Made by a program: the position numbers and the translations under genes. Source: an uncultured Aquimarina sp. (GTDB lineage Bacteria; Bacteroidota; Bacteroidia; Flavobacteriales; Flavobacteriaceae). Taken from it: a DNA stretch of 64,000 nucleotides. This document shows positions 20,761-31,151 of the stretch, piece after piece. Position 1 is the first letter of the stretch. Each line of letters starts with the position of its first letter. The stretch lies in NCBI GenBank assembly GCA_947498815.1, contig CANMLU010000010.1, positions 62,001 to 126,000 of the forward strand, read 5' to 3'. The notes beneath the pieces were generated by a model that was given only the letters and a program-made list of their open reading frames with translations, was not told the origin of the DNA and did not search any database.

Positions 20761-23700
20761 ATGAAAAAATTTAAAATTGTTCTAATATTCATGTTGGTTT
20801 CAGTTTCGGTTTTTGGACAAGGCTCAGAAATTGATATTACCAATTTTCAATATGCAGTTCGAGGTGATGAAAGGATTTGTGAAAACCGAATTGAACTTTT
20901 AGCAAAGTTCAGAAATTCGGTTATAGAACAACGTCTTTTTTTTACTGAAGGCCAAGGAGAAGGAGACTATGTTTTTAATGATATTAGTCGATCTTTCTCG
21001 ACTGATATTATAGAGTCTATTCATGTTGTTGTATATACAAGAGAGAAAAGGGGAGGAAGAAGATGTAGAAGTGGTTTAGGATCTGTTTTGGAAATTGATG
21101 AATATATACCAGTGGACATGGATCCTTGCGACAACGGATTTTTTTTTAAAGACCAAAGAAATGGTGGTGATTTTGAAGTACGGCATGTAATGGCTTTTAG
21201 TTGGAGTGTTAAGCCCTTGGTAACATTAACAAGAGTTGGTTCTGATATCGCTGGGTATGAAGATATCTTTAGGGCCACGGGTGCACCAGGCTATAATCCT
21301 TCGGTATTTAAATGGCAATACCAAATGACCGATTTTGGAACTGCCCCAAGGAGTAACGGATGGATCGATATACCTGGTGTTCCAAGAGGAAAAGATTTGG
21401 CGGTTAGACCAGATTCATTTCTACCAATATCCGAGATAGGTAGAGAATTACATATAAGAACGTATTCTTGTTTTGGATCAACACCATCTCCGTCAATTTC
21501 TTACAAATTAAGAAGATCAGCACCGCATATAATAAATGATAACCCAGAAGATGTACTCTGTTATGATTCTATTGATGGTAAAGTAACGTTAACTTTTGAT
21601 AGAGCTTTGGAACCAGGAGATAATTTTAACGTGTCGATTGTAGATTTATCCAAGCCAGATGGTACGGCTCCAAACGGAGATCCTTTGTTCGAAGAAGTAA
21701 GGGCATTTAATAATGTTTCTTTTACTGCCGGTAATCAATTGGTTTTAGATGGATTACCTTCTAGTAATCCTTTGCCAGATGGTTTCAGAGTTGATATCAT
21801 AGGAGGTGGTTTTAATGGAGTGCCTTATTTTACCGAAGGAGCGGACCATACTCTTATTTTTGAAATAGGTAGACCTGTACCTGTAGCATTTGTAGGAGAA
21901 CCAGGAGCAGACGAAAATATTGTTGATGTATGGTGTATTAATGGTAGTGATGGAGAAATAGCACTTGAAGCTATTGGAGGAATCGGAGCAAATCAATATT
22001 ATGAATATCTTATCAGAAGTGAAAATGAAGCGTGGGGAACAAACTGGATTCGTTTTTCAGAGCAATTTACACACACCATAAAAAATTTACCCGCAGATAC
22101 ATATTATATAAAAATAAGAGATGCGCATGAGTGTGTCGCCAAAGTACAAACGGATATTGGAGGGGGAGAAATAAGACTTGGTGAAGAAATTATCAAACAA
22201 GTTGTAATTGAAGAGCCCGATGCCCCTGTTGATTTTGAGTTTGATTTGGTTAATGAACCCAGAGCTTTTGGGTTTGAAGATGGAAGAATCAGTGCAAGGA
22301 TTTTTGGAGGAACAGCTTTTGCCGATGGGTCTTATACATTTGAGTGGAAAAATGAAGCAGGTGAGGTATTAACGACTACAAATACCGAAGTTTTAAGCGG
22401 AGATCAAGGCTATCAGATTATTTTACATTCTGTAGGTAAAGGCGTCTATAACTTAAGCGTTTGGGATGCTAATTTTGACCCAGCTACCGATAAAGAGGGG
22501 TGCTTCTTTCTTAATGCAGATTACAGTTTGGGTGAACCCACTCCTTTAGAAGTGAAAATCGAGATCCAGAACCCAATTTCTTGTAATATAACAAATGAAT
22601 ACAGTAATGGAGAGGATTTTGTTCTTCCATATGAACAACCAGATCAGTTTCATGATGGTGCCCTAGTCGCAACTGTGACAGGTGGAGTGCCTTTTGATAA
22701 ATTAGGAAGCACCAATGGACAATGCCGTTCTTCTTTGAGACGCTATTGTTATACTTGGAAAAAGGAAATTAATGGAATTTGGGAAGAAGTTAAATACCCT
22801 AATGGTGATAAAGTAAATGATAGCTTAATTGAATTTCAAAGTGTTGGAAATTATGCGCTTAATATTGTTGATGCAAGAGGAATTGAATTAGGTGATTATG
22901 AAGAATATTTTCTTAGTGATGGTTCTAGAGAATATCGCGTGGCTAGATATACAGACAGCTTGAGATATTTACCGCAACCAGACAAACTAGAACTTTCCTT
23001 TACAAAAAATACAGTTACTTGTGCCGAAGGTAATAATGGAGAAGCATCTGTAACCGTTAAAGGTGGAGTAGGTCCATACACTTATGATTGGAGTACCGGC
23101 GCTACTACAAGTAATATTGACGGTCTGTTTTCAGGGAAATATAATGTTAAAGTAATCGATTCCAAAGGGTGCGAAGTAAAAGGTAGTGTTACCATAGAGC
23201 AACCAAACGGCCTACAAATAGAGACTCAATCTGCAATTGCACCAACCTGTTTTGAAGGTAACGACGGAAGTATCGAAGTGAGTATTGAAGGAGGAGTAAA
23301 GCCTTATCAACTTAGATGGGATACCGGAAGCACCTTAAGCAGAATTACCAACCTCTCTGAAGGAACTTATGTCTTGGAAGTAACAGACGCCAACGGTTGT
23401 AAAGCTTTTTATCAAGAAACGATTGTAGATCCGGATCCTATTGTGGTCAATATGCTAGAAAAACGCTCTTTATGTGATGACCAAGCGCTTAATTTGGATA
23501 TCGCTATTGATGATGCCGGAGCTAGATACGAATGGATCAGTGATAATGGGTTTACAAGCTCATCGAGTACTGTTGAAATAACGGAAGCTGGAATCTATAC
23601 AGCAACGATAACAAGTAGTTTAGGATGTATTGGGGTGGGTAGCATTGCTGTTGAGGTTTTTGATACACCGATAGATGCAGATTTCTTACTAACAACTCAA

Positions 23701-24204
23701 GCATACACCGATGAAGAAGTAATATTAGTCAATGTGAGTGAGCCCGTAGGAGATAAAGTAGAATGGACAGTCCCAGATGCTGCAGAAATTATTGAAAAAG
23801 ATAACGGTAAATTAATTGTTAAATTTACAGAAGAAGGTCCTTACGATATTCTTTTAACATCATATCAAGGGGATTGCTTTCAGGAATACACCAAAACTAT
23901 TTTGGTACAACCTGCAATAGAAACCCCAGAAGGTTCAAATACTCAAGGACAATTTATTGAAGAATTTATTGTATACCCTAATCCAAATAATGGTTCTTTT
24001 AAAACTAAAATAACCTTAGCCGAGGATTCAAACATTACAGTGAAAATAGTTAGTTTAATGTCTGGTATGACAGTCAATGAACGTTCAGAGAAAAATCAAC
24101 AAGACTTTTTGCTAGATTATACCTTAAGCATGCCTACCGGAGTATATTTAATGTTGTTAGAAACTCCTAAAGGTTCAGAAACCCGTAAAATAGTATTTGA
24201 GTAA
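20761..24204 (+). CDS. SprB-repeat surface protein with T9SS type A sorting domain
   Basis: 1147 aa. Signal peptide (about 1-19, ending VFGQ). Residues about 20-740 hold Ig-like/beta modules. Two SprB-type repeats sit near 743-892 (GGVGPYTYDWSTGATTSNI and GGVKPYQLRWDTGSTLSRI), as in the gliding adhesin SprB. A PKD/Ig-like module follows, and the last 80 residues (about 1068-1147) are a type A T9SS sorting domain: YPNPNNGSF at its start, PTGVYLMLLE and RKIVFE at its end. The protein should be exported through T9SS and anchored on the cell surface. It is the only component in the window with this signal, which links locus B to T9SS. Confidence 0.9.
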   Translation: MKKFKIVLIFMLVSVSVFGQGSEIDITNFQYAVRGDERICENRIELLAKFRNSVIEQRLFFTEGQGEGDYVFNDISRSFSTDIIESIHVVVYTREKRGGRRCRSGLGSVLEIDEYIPVDMDPCDNGFFFKDQRNGGDFEVRHVMAFSWSVKPLVTLTRVGSDIAGYEDIFRATGAPGYNPSVFKWQYQMTDFGTAPRSNGWIDIPGVPRGKDLAVRPDSFLPISEIGRELHIRTYSCFGSTPSPSISYKLRRSAPHIINDNPEDVLCYDSIDGKVTLTFDRALEPGDNFNVSIVDLSKPDGTAPNGDPLFEEVRAFNNVSFTAGNQLVLDGLPSSNPLPDGFRVDIIGGGFNGVPYFTEGADHTLIFEIGRPVPVAFVGEPGADENIVDVWCINGSDGEIALEAIGGIGANQYYEYLIRSENEAWGTNWIRFSEQFTHTIKNLPADTYYIKIRDAHECVAKVQTDIGGGEIRLGEEIIKQVVIEEPDAPVDFEFDLVNEPRAFGFEDGRISARIFGGTAFADGSYTFEWKNEAGEVLTTTNTEVLSGDQGYQIILHSVGKGVYNLSVWDANFDPATDKEGCFFLNADYSLGEPTPLEVKIEIQNPISCNITNEYSNGEDFVLPYEQPDQFHDGALVATVTGGVPFDKLGSTNGQCRSSLRRYCYTWKKEINGIWEEVKYPNGDKVNDSLIEFQSVGNYALNIVDARGIELGDYEEYFLSDGSREYRVARYTDSLRYLPQPDKLELSFTKNTVTCAEGNNGEASVTVKGGVGPYTYDWSTGATTSNIDGLFSGKYNVKVIDSKGCEVKGSVTIEQPNGLQIETQSAIAPTCFEGNDGSIEVSIEGGVKPYQLRWDTGSTLSRITNLSEGTYVLEVTDANGCKAFYQETIVDPDPIVVNMLEKRSLCDDQALNLDIAIDDAGARYEWISDNGFTSSSSTVEITEAGIYTATITSSLGCIGVGSIAVEVFDTPIDADFLLTTQAYTDEEVILVNVSEPVGDKVEWTVPDAAEIIEKDNGKLIVKFTEEGPYDILLTSYQGDCFQEYTKTILVQPAIETPEGSNTQGQFIEEFIVYPNPNNGSFKTKITLAEDSNITVKIVSLMSGMTVNERSEKNQQDFLLDYTLSMPTGVYLMLLETPKGSETRKIVFE

Positions 24205-24256
24205 GTAGATTTTAAACTTTTATTACTTATATCTTAAGATCAAAAAGATAGATTAG

Positions 24257-25621
24257 ATGACACGATTGCAAATGAAAATAATGCTCAATATAGGAATACT
24301 GCTTGTACTTTTTGGTTGTGCAAAAGAAGAGGCAGTACCTGTTGTTGTTGATTTTGAATTTGAGGTGTTTAATGATGATTTTTCAATTCCAGTGCAAGTT
24401 GTATTTTTTAATAGAACTGTTGGTGGAGATGAATATGAATGGAAATTTGAAGGAGGAGTACCTTCGAGGTCTGTAAATCGTAACCCCGGGGTGATACAAT
24501 ATGATGCCAAAGGCACGTATACTATAGAGTTAATTTCTACCAATCAAGATGGTGAAACCGGTAGTAAAACTTTAGAAATACAGATTGATGATCCAGTAAT
24601 TATAGATTTTGAAGTTACTAATCTTGTGGATAATTTTTCTCCGGCGGTGTATGAAATTACCAATAATTCTACTGGAGCCTCAAGTTTTAGTTGGACATTT
24701 GAAGGAGGTGTACCTGCATCATCATCAGAACAAAATCCTGGTCAAATAGTTTTTGCAGCACCAGGAGAGCATGCGATACGCTTACAAATTGGTAATGGAC
24801 GTGAAACACACGAACTTGAAAAAACGATAACAGTAGCTCCTCTTATAGTAGCTGATTTTGATTTTGAAGTGGCTTTTGAGGATGATGATTTTCAAATACC
24901 GGTGCGAGCTCAGTTTACAAACAATTCTGTTAGCGAAACATCGTATGTATGGAATTTTGAAGGCGCTAATATAGCTACGTCTACAGAAATAAATCCTGAA
25001 GTGACTTTTACAGAGCCAGGGGAGCACACGATCATGTTAACCGTTACAAATGGGAAAGAAATCCAATCGGTTTCAAAAACAATAGAGGTATTCCCAGATA
25101 CTAACATAAGAATACTTGAAGACATCAGATTAGGAGTTAATACAGCCCACAATACGAATACAATAGGAAGTTTTTTTAGTATAGAAGAGCGAAAGGTATA
25201 TACTGCCGAAGAAATCAATGTAGAAAATGAATCTTTAATAGATTTAGTGTTTTTTGGTTTAAATCAAAATTTCGGAGAAAATTTCTTTACTAGCCCTAGT
25301 GATTTATCAGAAACCAGCTTCATTGCATTACAGAACCCAAAAACAACAAAATTTATTAATTCTCAAGAATTAGATACCAGAATTGGTTTTAATGAGATAA
25401 GTGTTGGGCAATTTGATGCTATTGAAGATGATGGGTTATTTAATCTCACGTCTATTGAAGAAACCGCTCCGGGACTTCAGGCGTTTGATAATGCCATAGT
25501 ACCAAGAATAGTATTGTTTGAAACTCAAGAAGGAAAAAAAGGAGCTATTAAAATTAAGAGATTTGTAAATGATGGACCTAACTCTTACGTAATTGTAGAT
25601 ATTAAAGTTCAAAAGAAGTGA
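24257..25621 (+). CDS. PKD-domain surface lipoprotein
   Basis: 454 aa. The lipobox LVLFGC puts the lipidated Cys at residue 21; an internal ATG at 24272 (MKIMLNIGILLVLFGC) would give an even more typical signal peptide. Three PKD domains follow (about 28-110, 112-193, 196-278), each with the EW/SW/VW-x-FEG and NPG core and a GxHxIxL or GTYTIEL strand. The C-terminal 170 residues form an unassigned domain. PKD domains are protein- or glycan-binding modules. It lies between the T9SS-sorted protein and the short carrier and probably anchors the complex to the outer membrane. Confidence 0.85.
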   Translation: MTRLQMKIMLNIGILLVLFGCAKEEAVPVVVDFEFEVFNDDFSIPVQVVFFNRTVGGDEYEWKFEGGVPSRSVNRNPGVIQYDAKGTYTIELISTNQDGETGSKTLEIQIDDPVIIDFEVTNLVDNFSPAVYEITNNSTGASSFSWTFEGGVPASSSEQNPGQIVFAAPGEHAIRLQIGNGRETHELEKTITVAPLIVADFDFEVAFEDDDFQIPVRAQFTNNSVSETSYVWNFEGANIATSTEINPEVTFTEPGEHTIMLTVTNGKEIQSVSKTIEVFPDTNIRILEDIRLGVNTAHNTNTIGSFFSIEERKVYTAEEINVENESLIDLVFFGLNQNFGENFFTSPSDLSETSFIALQNPKTTKFINSQELDTRIGFNEISVGQFDAIEDDGLFNLTSIEETAPGLQAFDNAIVPRIVLFETQEGKKGAIKIKRFVNDGPNSYVIVDIKVQKK

Positions 25622-25649
25622 TACCAAAGATTGCTTAAAAAAAACATAT

Positions 25650-27965
25650 ATGATTAAACAGTATATATATTATTTCTCATTACTATTACTGCTTTCTAAT
25701 ACATTGCAGGCGCAGATTTTCCCTGTAAATGTTACTCCACAAGTAATACCTCCTTATAGCTTAAAGTTATCCGAGTATAACACGTCGATAACAGATAAGT
25801 TGATTCTTAATTTATTACTTACTGATATAACAGAATCTAATAGGCAAGTACAGTTGAAGTTTTATCTAGAAAACAATGCAGGATTATCGATTCAAAGCAC
25901 AGATGTAGTAATTGGTGCAAATCCCATCTTTTTGGATGGAGGAGTACCTTTGAGATTAACTAATGTAGATTTACAACCCTATTTCGCACTTCAGAATTTA
26001 AGAGGTATTAATCCGCAACAATATAGTGTTCCTTTACCCGAGGGGTTGTATCGCTTTTGTTTTGAAGTTTATGATGCCATCTCCGGAAGACAAATTTCAA
26101 GAAAGAGTTGTACGGCAGTCTATCTGGTACTTAATGATCCTCCATTTTTAAATTTACCAAATCGAGGCGAACAAGTTTTGATGCGAGATCCACAGAACAT
26201 CATTTTCCAATGGACTCCCAGACATCTTAATGCTACCAATGTTGAGTATGAGTTTACGTTAGCAGAACTTTGGGACAATCAAATGGATCCACAAGCTGCA
26301 TTTTTGGCAAGTCGACCATTATATCAGACCAATACTTTTGCGACTACATTGTTGTATGGGCCTGCAGAAACTCCATTACTACCAAATAAAACATATGGAT
26401 GGCGAGTTAGAGCCATGGTAAGTGATGGGATTAGTGAGACCTCTGTTTTTAAAAATAATGGCTATAGCGAGATTTATTATTTTACATATACAGATGCTTG
26501 TGCCGAGCCGGCATATGTGCTGGCAGAATCAAAAGGTACTACTTCAGAAAAATTTCTTTGGCAGGGCGTTGATCATTTGAGATATAATGTACAGTATCGT
26601 AAAAAAGATGCAGAGAATAGTATTTGGTTTGATAACGGAACAGTAAATGAATACACCACAGTTTATAATTTAGAACCTGGTACCACATACGAGTTTAGAG
26701 TTGGAGGCCAGTGTATTGATAATGGTGGATATACCTATTCTCAAATTTATGAGTTTACAACTACATTGTCCTCAGACGAAACCTCTACATACAACTGTGG
26801 GATTACTCCAGAGATAGTAATTACAAACCAGGACCCTCTAGAAACGTTGGTTATCAATGATGTCTTTACGGCAGGAGATTTTCCGGTGAAAGTAAAAGAA
26901 GTTAGCTCTGGTAATACTGCTGCTCCAGAAATTGGAGAGGTAGCTCAAGGAGGAAGCGGAGTATTCTCGGGATGGGGATATATCGTCGTACCATATCTAC
27001 AAGATACTAGACTTAAAGTAAGTTTTAATGGTATTAAGATTAATACAGATTATCAACTTATTGATGGTATTGTCGTTACGGATTATGATGAGAACTGGGG
27101 CGGAGTCAATGATATTAGTGATGAATTGGATGCTTTGTTGAGTTTGGGAGATGCTATTATTGAAGCATTAAATCTTGATATTGATAAAGATACTAAAGAC
27201 AGGATTAAACATATCGTAGAATCTATAACGAGTAATATTGAAGAGGAAGATTTACCTGATAACCTTAGAGATAATATTGTAGCGGCTGCGGATAATATGG
27301 AAACTGCCAAAGAGGAATATGATGAAGCTAAAGAAGATCTTGAAAACGCATCTACACCAGAGGAAAAACAGGCTGCCCAAGAAAAAATCGACAAAGCCGA
27401 GCAGAATTTTAAAGACGCTCAAAAGGAGATTAAAGATGCGCAAGATGAAGTTGATAAATTTATCAAGAAGTCATTCAATATTATAAAAGATGCACTATAC
27501 GAAATAGTAAGGGATTATAATGATAACAAAGGTTCTTTGGAAACAGAATTGACTAAAGCTACATTACCATCTTCAAACTATAGTATGGACGAGGTTACCG
27601 AAGTGAATCAACAAGATTTATTAGCAAGTACAGAATTGGCCGAAGTTAAAACCTTATCAGAGAGTGATATTTTTACCCAAGATGAAAAGGACCAAATAGA
27701 AGCTTATTTTTTGTCGCAAATTAAGTTTAATAGAATTGTAGTAGCGAAAGTTTTTGTTGACGAACTTGATGATGAAAAAGGATATAAAAAATTAGCAACC
27801 GAGTTGAGCAAAGATTCTAAAAAACTTGGAGAGTTCATTAATGATGAACTTGAAAAAAATGAGTTACCAAGATCAGAACTTGTTCAACAAGTTAAAGAGG
27901 TAATGTATCAAAGAATTGAGAAAATATTATTTAGTGAAATTTACAATTATGAGATCAGTAATTAA
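25650..27965 (+). CDS. Short TANFOR-like/FN3 carrier with coiled-coil C-terminus, toxin locus B
   Basis: 771 aa with a signal peptide (about 1-21, ending QAQ). The first 480 residues are collinear with the 1807-aa carrier of locus A: FPVNVTPQVIPP TANFOR-like opening, WTPRHLN, WDNQMDPQAAF, LLPNKTYGWRV, and a GDFPVKVKEVS module. Instead of a protease and toxin, it continues into a long acidic coiled coil (about 534-609, heptads rich in Glu, Lys and Ala) and a helical end. The next gene overlaps its 3' end by 17 bases. The coiled coil could dock the separately encoded toxin-like protein; this is inferred. Confidence 0.8.
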   Translation: MIKQYIYYFSLLLLLSNTLQAQIFPVNVTPQVIPPYSLKLSEYNTSITDKLILNLLLTDITESNRQVQLKFYLENNAGLSIQSTDVVIGANPIFLDGGVPLRLTNVDLQPYFALQNLRGINPQQYSVPLPEGLYRFCFEVYDAISGRQISRKSCTAVYLVLNDPPFLNLPNRGEQVLMRDPQNIIFQWTPRHLNATNVEYEFTLAELWDNQMDPQAAFLASRPLYQTNTFATTLLYGPAETPLLPNKTYGWRVRAMVSDGISETSVFKNNGYSEIYYFTYTDACAEPAYVLAESKGTTSEKFLWQGVDHLRYNVQYRKKDAENSIWFDNGTVNEYTTVYNLEPGTTYEFRVGGQCIDNGGYTYSQIYEFTTTLSSDETSTYNCGITPEIVITNQDPLETLVINDVFTAGDFPVKVKEVSSGNTAAPEIGEVAQGGSGVFSGWGYIVVPYLQDTRLKVSFNGIKINTDYQLIDGIVVTDYDENWGGVNDISDELDALLSLGDAIIEALNLDIDKDTKDRIKHIVESITSNIEEEDLPDNLRDNIVAAADNMETAKEEYDEAKEDLENASTPEEKQAAQEKIDKAEQNFKDAQKEIKDAQDEVDKFIKKSFNIIKDALYEIVRDYNDNKGSLETELTKATLPSSNYSMDEVTEVNQQDLLASTELAEVKTLSESDIFTQDEKDQIEAYFLSQIKFNRIVVAKVFVDELDDEKGYKKLATELSKDSKKLGEFINDELEKNELPRSELVQQVKEVMYQRIEKILFSEIYNYEISN

Positions 27966-30900
27966 GATACTATTATTAAGTATATTCTTATTTGTAAATT
28001 TTTCTGTTTTCGGAAAAGATATTATTCCCGAAAAGCAGAAAAAGGAAATGATTCGAATAGGTTCTAAAAACCTTAACGAACTTATCGTACAAAACAGAAT
28101 TAATGATGAAACGAACTCATCCAATGAAAATGTATACTTGTTTTATACATATAATAGTAATGAAGGTGATGTCAAAGATCCTTCAAAACTTCTTTCTGAT
28201 GCAGAATTTAAAACGCTAAATGACAAGCTAGTACTACATAATCAAAAATTAGAAGGAAAAGCCAAGATATATGTTGCTCTTAATGGAAAGATTATATACA
28301 CTATAAAAAATGAAGTAAAACTAAGTCAAGGCCAAATAAAATTATCGGATCTAAAAGAATACTCTACAGAATCGGTATATAAAAAGGTTAAAGAAGAACT
28401 CGCCAAAGTGTATGGCAACATACTTAATACTGCAGGTACTTCAAATATTTTAATATCCTCTTTAGGATGGTTTTCTACAGTTAGTCTGGCAAATGTTATC
28501 AATTATAATTTACAATTAGTAGAGAAGGATTATGAGGAAAAGGTTCTGAAAAATAAAATTTATATAGAATCATTCTTACAGTTTAATTTACACTATAAGA
28601 AAGGAGACTATCTTACCGATGTAATGTTTTATAACATTAACAGTGGTGTTCCTACGGATACTAAAAAGAATATAAGAAAATATGGTGTAGGGAGCGATCT
28701 TAATTCTGCTTTACTAACCTCAAATTTAGAAAAACTAAACACTTACTTTTTCGAATTCCTAAGCGATCCTACTAATAATAGCTTTTGTGAAGAAGGGGAT
28801 AAATTCTTTAATGCTCATAGTGAAATTAAGGATGAAAAAATAAAGAATGTAATTGTCCAAATTTCGTCATTAATCTGTGATCCAGAAGCGGATCCAAAGT
28901 TTTTTGACGAATTCAACACAAATCAATACGAAAGCTTATTCGCTTGGCAGAAAGATTTTTACAATCGAGGCATCTGGTCCAATGATTATGAAGCATATGA
29001 AGCTTTTCGTGGCGCTTATGAGAGATATATACAATATTTTAAAGATGCCAAGGGTGTTATATCTACTAGTGAGGATAAAGACGCGTTATTAAAAATATCC
29101 TATGATCTTACTTTGACTCAGTTGAAAAAGCTCACAGCTGATGAAAAACTTAAGATGTTAAAAGTTTTGGCAACAGGTGTTATGGGAGGCTATTGGACAT
29201 CTTCTTCATATAATACAGAAGCCTTAGCGCTTAAGATAATAGAATCTATTACCAATGATGAAGGAGAACCAGATCAAGTAAGTAAATTCATAACGGGATT
29301 AACAGCCGATGCATATAAAATAGACAAAACTCCTTTATACAAAGAGCTGTTTAAGGATATAGATGATTTCTTTGGATCTCCTAATTTCACAAAATTAATC
29401 CTAAAATTTACAGAGCTTACCTTAATCAACAATGGAATAGATAAAAGTACCATTAATAGCGAATCAAAGGACAATACTGCCTATAACAATGTAAGAAACA
29501 AAACAAAGCTTGACCTTGTTTGGGATGTTCAAAATCGTCAATTTTTATGGTTGTTTAATGTAGTAAAGGATAATAGTGAGATTAAAGTTACCCCTAAAAA
29601 CGAAAACAGTATTGTTAATATAAAACAATATTGCAAACGAACAGAATATGTTGGAGGTTACGGTTATAGTGGAGGGACAAATGTTTGTACAGCATGGGAA
29701 ACCGATAAGGATTTAGCTCCCTTCGATCTTGTTTCACTTAATATCATTAATGATATCACTTTTTCTAGTTCTAGTGGAGCTTGTGGCAATACAAATACAA
29801 TAATATGTGGAGAGGCTTCATTAGTCCCTGCAGTGTTTATGATGTATTTGAATGAAAAAAGAAATAACACTATTGTTCAGAACGTCGTTACTAATACACT
29901 TACGGTCGCTTCGTTTTACTTTTCGGGAGCAGAAATCCTTGCGGCCAGAGGAGCACTTACCCTTGCTACCTTACCAGCCTATATAGATTTATTTGTTACC
30001 ATCACAAATCCATATTTTTCGGGACCTGATTTTGCTAGTCATGCTTCATCTGCAATACAAACCGTATTTAGTGCAGATAAAGAAAAAGCAGATGAATTGG
30101 CAAAGGTATTGCAAGTTTCATGGACTATTGGTTCTACTGTAGTAACATTAAGTACTGCAAAAGATTTGTCGACTCCAAAAAAACATATGGAGACCATCGC
30201 CATGTATAAAGCACTTCTTAAAAAAACAGGGAGTAGGGAGAAGACTTTGGCTATTATGGCAAAGGAAAAGAAATTAGCAGAGTCCGCAGCAGAAGGTTTA
30301 GAGGAAGCCGAAAAAAGTATTAGAAAATCAGCGGCAGATGCCAAAAAACTAGATGATGAAATTGCCAAAGCCGAAAAGAAGATTGAAGATGCTTTATCAG
30401 GGGTTACAGGGGGAGATTTACTCGATTGGACTGCAGTTATTAATAAACCTGTTAAGGATTTTGATAAAGCGCCTAAAGGGTATATTTTTTATACTCTTAA
30501 AGGCAATAAGTGGATTAGAAGAAAAAGCATTAATGATCCAAATACACCAAGACTTACAGTTAAAGATGGAAAAATAATTAAGTTTGAAGATCTTGTTGAT
30601 GGTACACTAGCTAAGGCATGGAAGCCAGGATGGAATAAGAAAAAAATACTTGATACACCAAAAGGAAGCCGCCCTAAACCATCTGATTATCTTGATCAAA
30701 AATATATCAATCAGCATATTGCCAAATTTGATGATGAAGGTGGCGCGTTTGTTGTTGTTAAAAGTTGGATTGAAGGAGGGAGTTATTCTAAATTTCCTTT
30801 AAAAAAATACGCTATGCTGAAATCGGATATGACTTCAGCTGTTTCTAAGTATAAGAGCACCGGGAAGGTCGAGGATTTAGAAGATGCTTTAGGCTATTCT

Positions 30901-31143
30901 CGTGGAGATTTGGCAGGGTTGGAGCATGAGTTGTTTGTTTTTTTTCCTGATAAATCGAAATATAAATTTGAAATGCCTGATGGAAATGAAATTGGAGCAA
31001 ATAGTTTATGGGATCCAGGAGGTAAAACATCCGGAGGCTTTAGAGAAGCAGTATTAATTGATAAGGTAGATCCATCGGCTCCTATAGAGCATAATAAGAG
31101 TATAGAAACTTTAAAAAGTATATTTTCCTGGGAGAAACTTTAA
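27949..31143 (+). CDS. Large secreted polymorphic-toxin-like protein with C-terminal toxin module
   Basis: 1064 aa from the ATG at 27949 (signal peptide MRSVIKILLLSIFLFVNFS); an upstream ATG at 27916 is in frame but would put 11 residues before it. Long helical N-terminal half; a hydrophobic segment about 641-686 that recalls pretoxin membrane-active regions; a coiled coil about 775-818; then a compact C-terminal domain about 900-1064 with a GNEIGAN ... DPGGKTSGG motif near its end. N-terminal export plus a variable C-terminal module followed by a small cytosolic gene is the standard toxin/immunity layout. The toxin activity was not identified. Overlaps the carrier gene by 17 bases, implying coupled translation. 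Confidence 0.65.
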   Translation: MRSVIKILLLSIFLFVNFSVFGKDIIPEKQKKEMIRIGSKNLNELIVQNRINDETNSSNENVYLFYTYNSNEGDVKDPSKLLSDAEFKTLNDKLVLHNQKLEGKAKIYVALNGKIIYTIKNEVKLSQGQIKLSDLKEYSTESVYKKVKEELAKVYGNILNTAGTSNILISSLGWFSTVSLANVINYNLQLVEKDYEEKVLKNKIYIESFLQFNLHYKKGDYLTDVMFYNINSGVPTDTKKNIRKYGVGSDLNSALLTSNLEKLNTYFFEFLSDPTNNSFCEEGDKFFNAHSEIKDEKIKNVIVQISSLICDPEADPKFFDEFNTNQYESLFAWQKDFYNRGIWSNDYEAYEAFRGAYERYIQYFKDAKGVISTSEDKDALLKISYDLTLTQLKKLTADEKLKMLKVLATGVMGGYWTSSSYNTEALALKIIESITNDEGEPDQVSKFITGLTADAYKIDKTPLYKELFKDIDDFFGSPNFTKLILKFTELTLINNGIDKSTINSESKDNTAYNNVRNKTKLDLVWDVQNRQFLWLFNVVKDNSEIKVTPKNENSIVNIKQYCKRTEYVGGYGYSGGTNVCTAWETDKDLAPFDLVSLNIINDITFSSSSGACGNTNTIICGEASLVPAVFMMYLNEKRNNTIVQNVVTNTLTVASFYFSGAEILAARGALTLATLPAYIDLFVTITNPYFSGPDFASHASSAIQTVFSADKEKADELAKVLQVSWTIGSTVVTLSTAKDLSTPKKHMETIAMYKALLKKTGSREKTLAIMAKEKKLAESAAEGLEEAEKSIRKSAADAKKLDDEIAKAEKKIEDALSGVTGGDLLDWTAVINKPVKDFDKAPKGYIFYTLKGNKWIRRKSINDPNTPRLTVKDGKIIKFEDLVDGTLAKAWKPGWNKKKILDTPKGSRPKPSDYLDQKYINQHIAKFDDEGGAFVVVKSWIEGGSYSKFPLKKYAMLKSDMTSAVSKYKSTGKVEDLEDALGYSRGDLAGLEHELFVFFPDKSKYKFEMPDGNEIGANSLWDPGGKTSGGFREAVLIDKVDPSAPIEHNKSIETLKSIFSWEKL

Positions 31144-31151
31144 AAATAATT

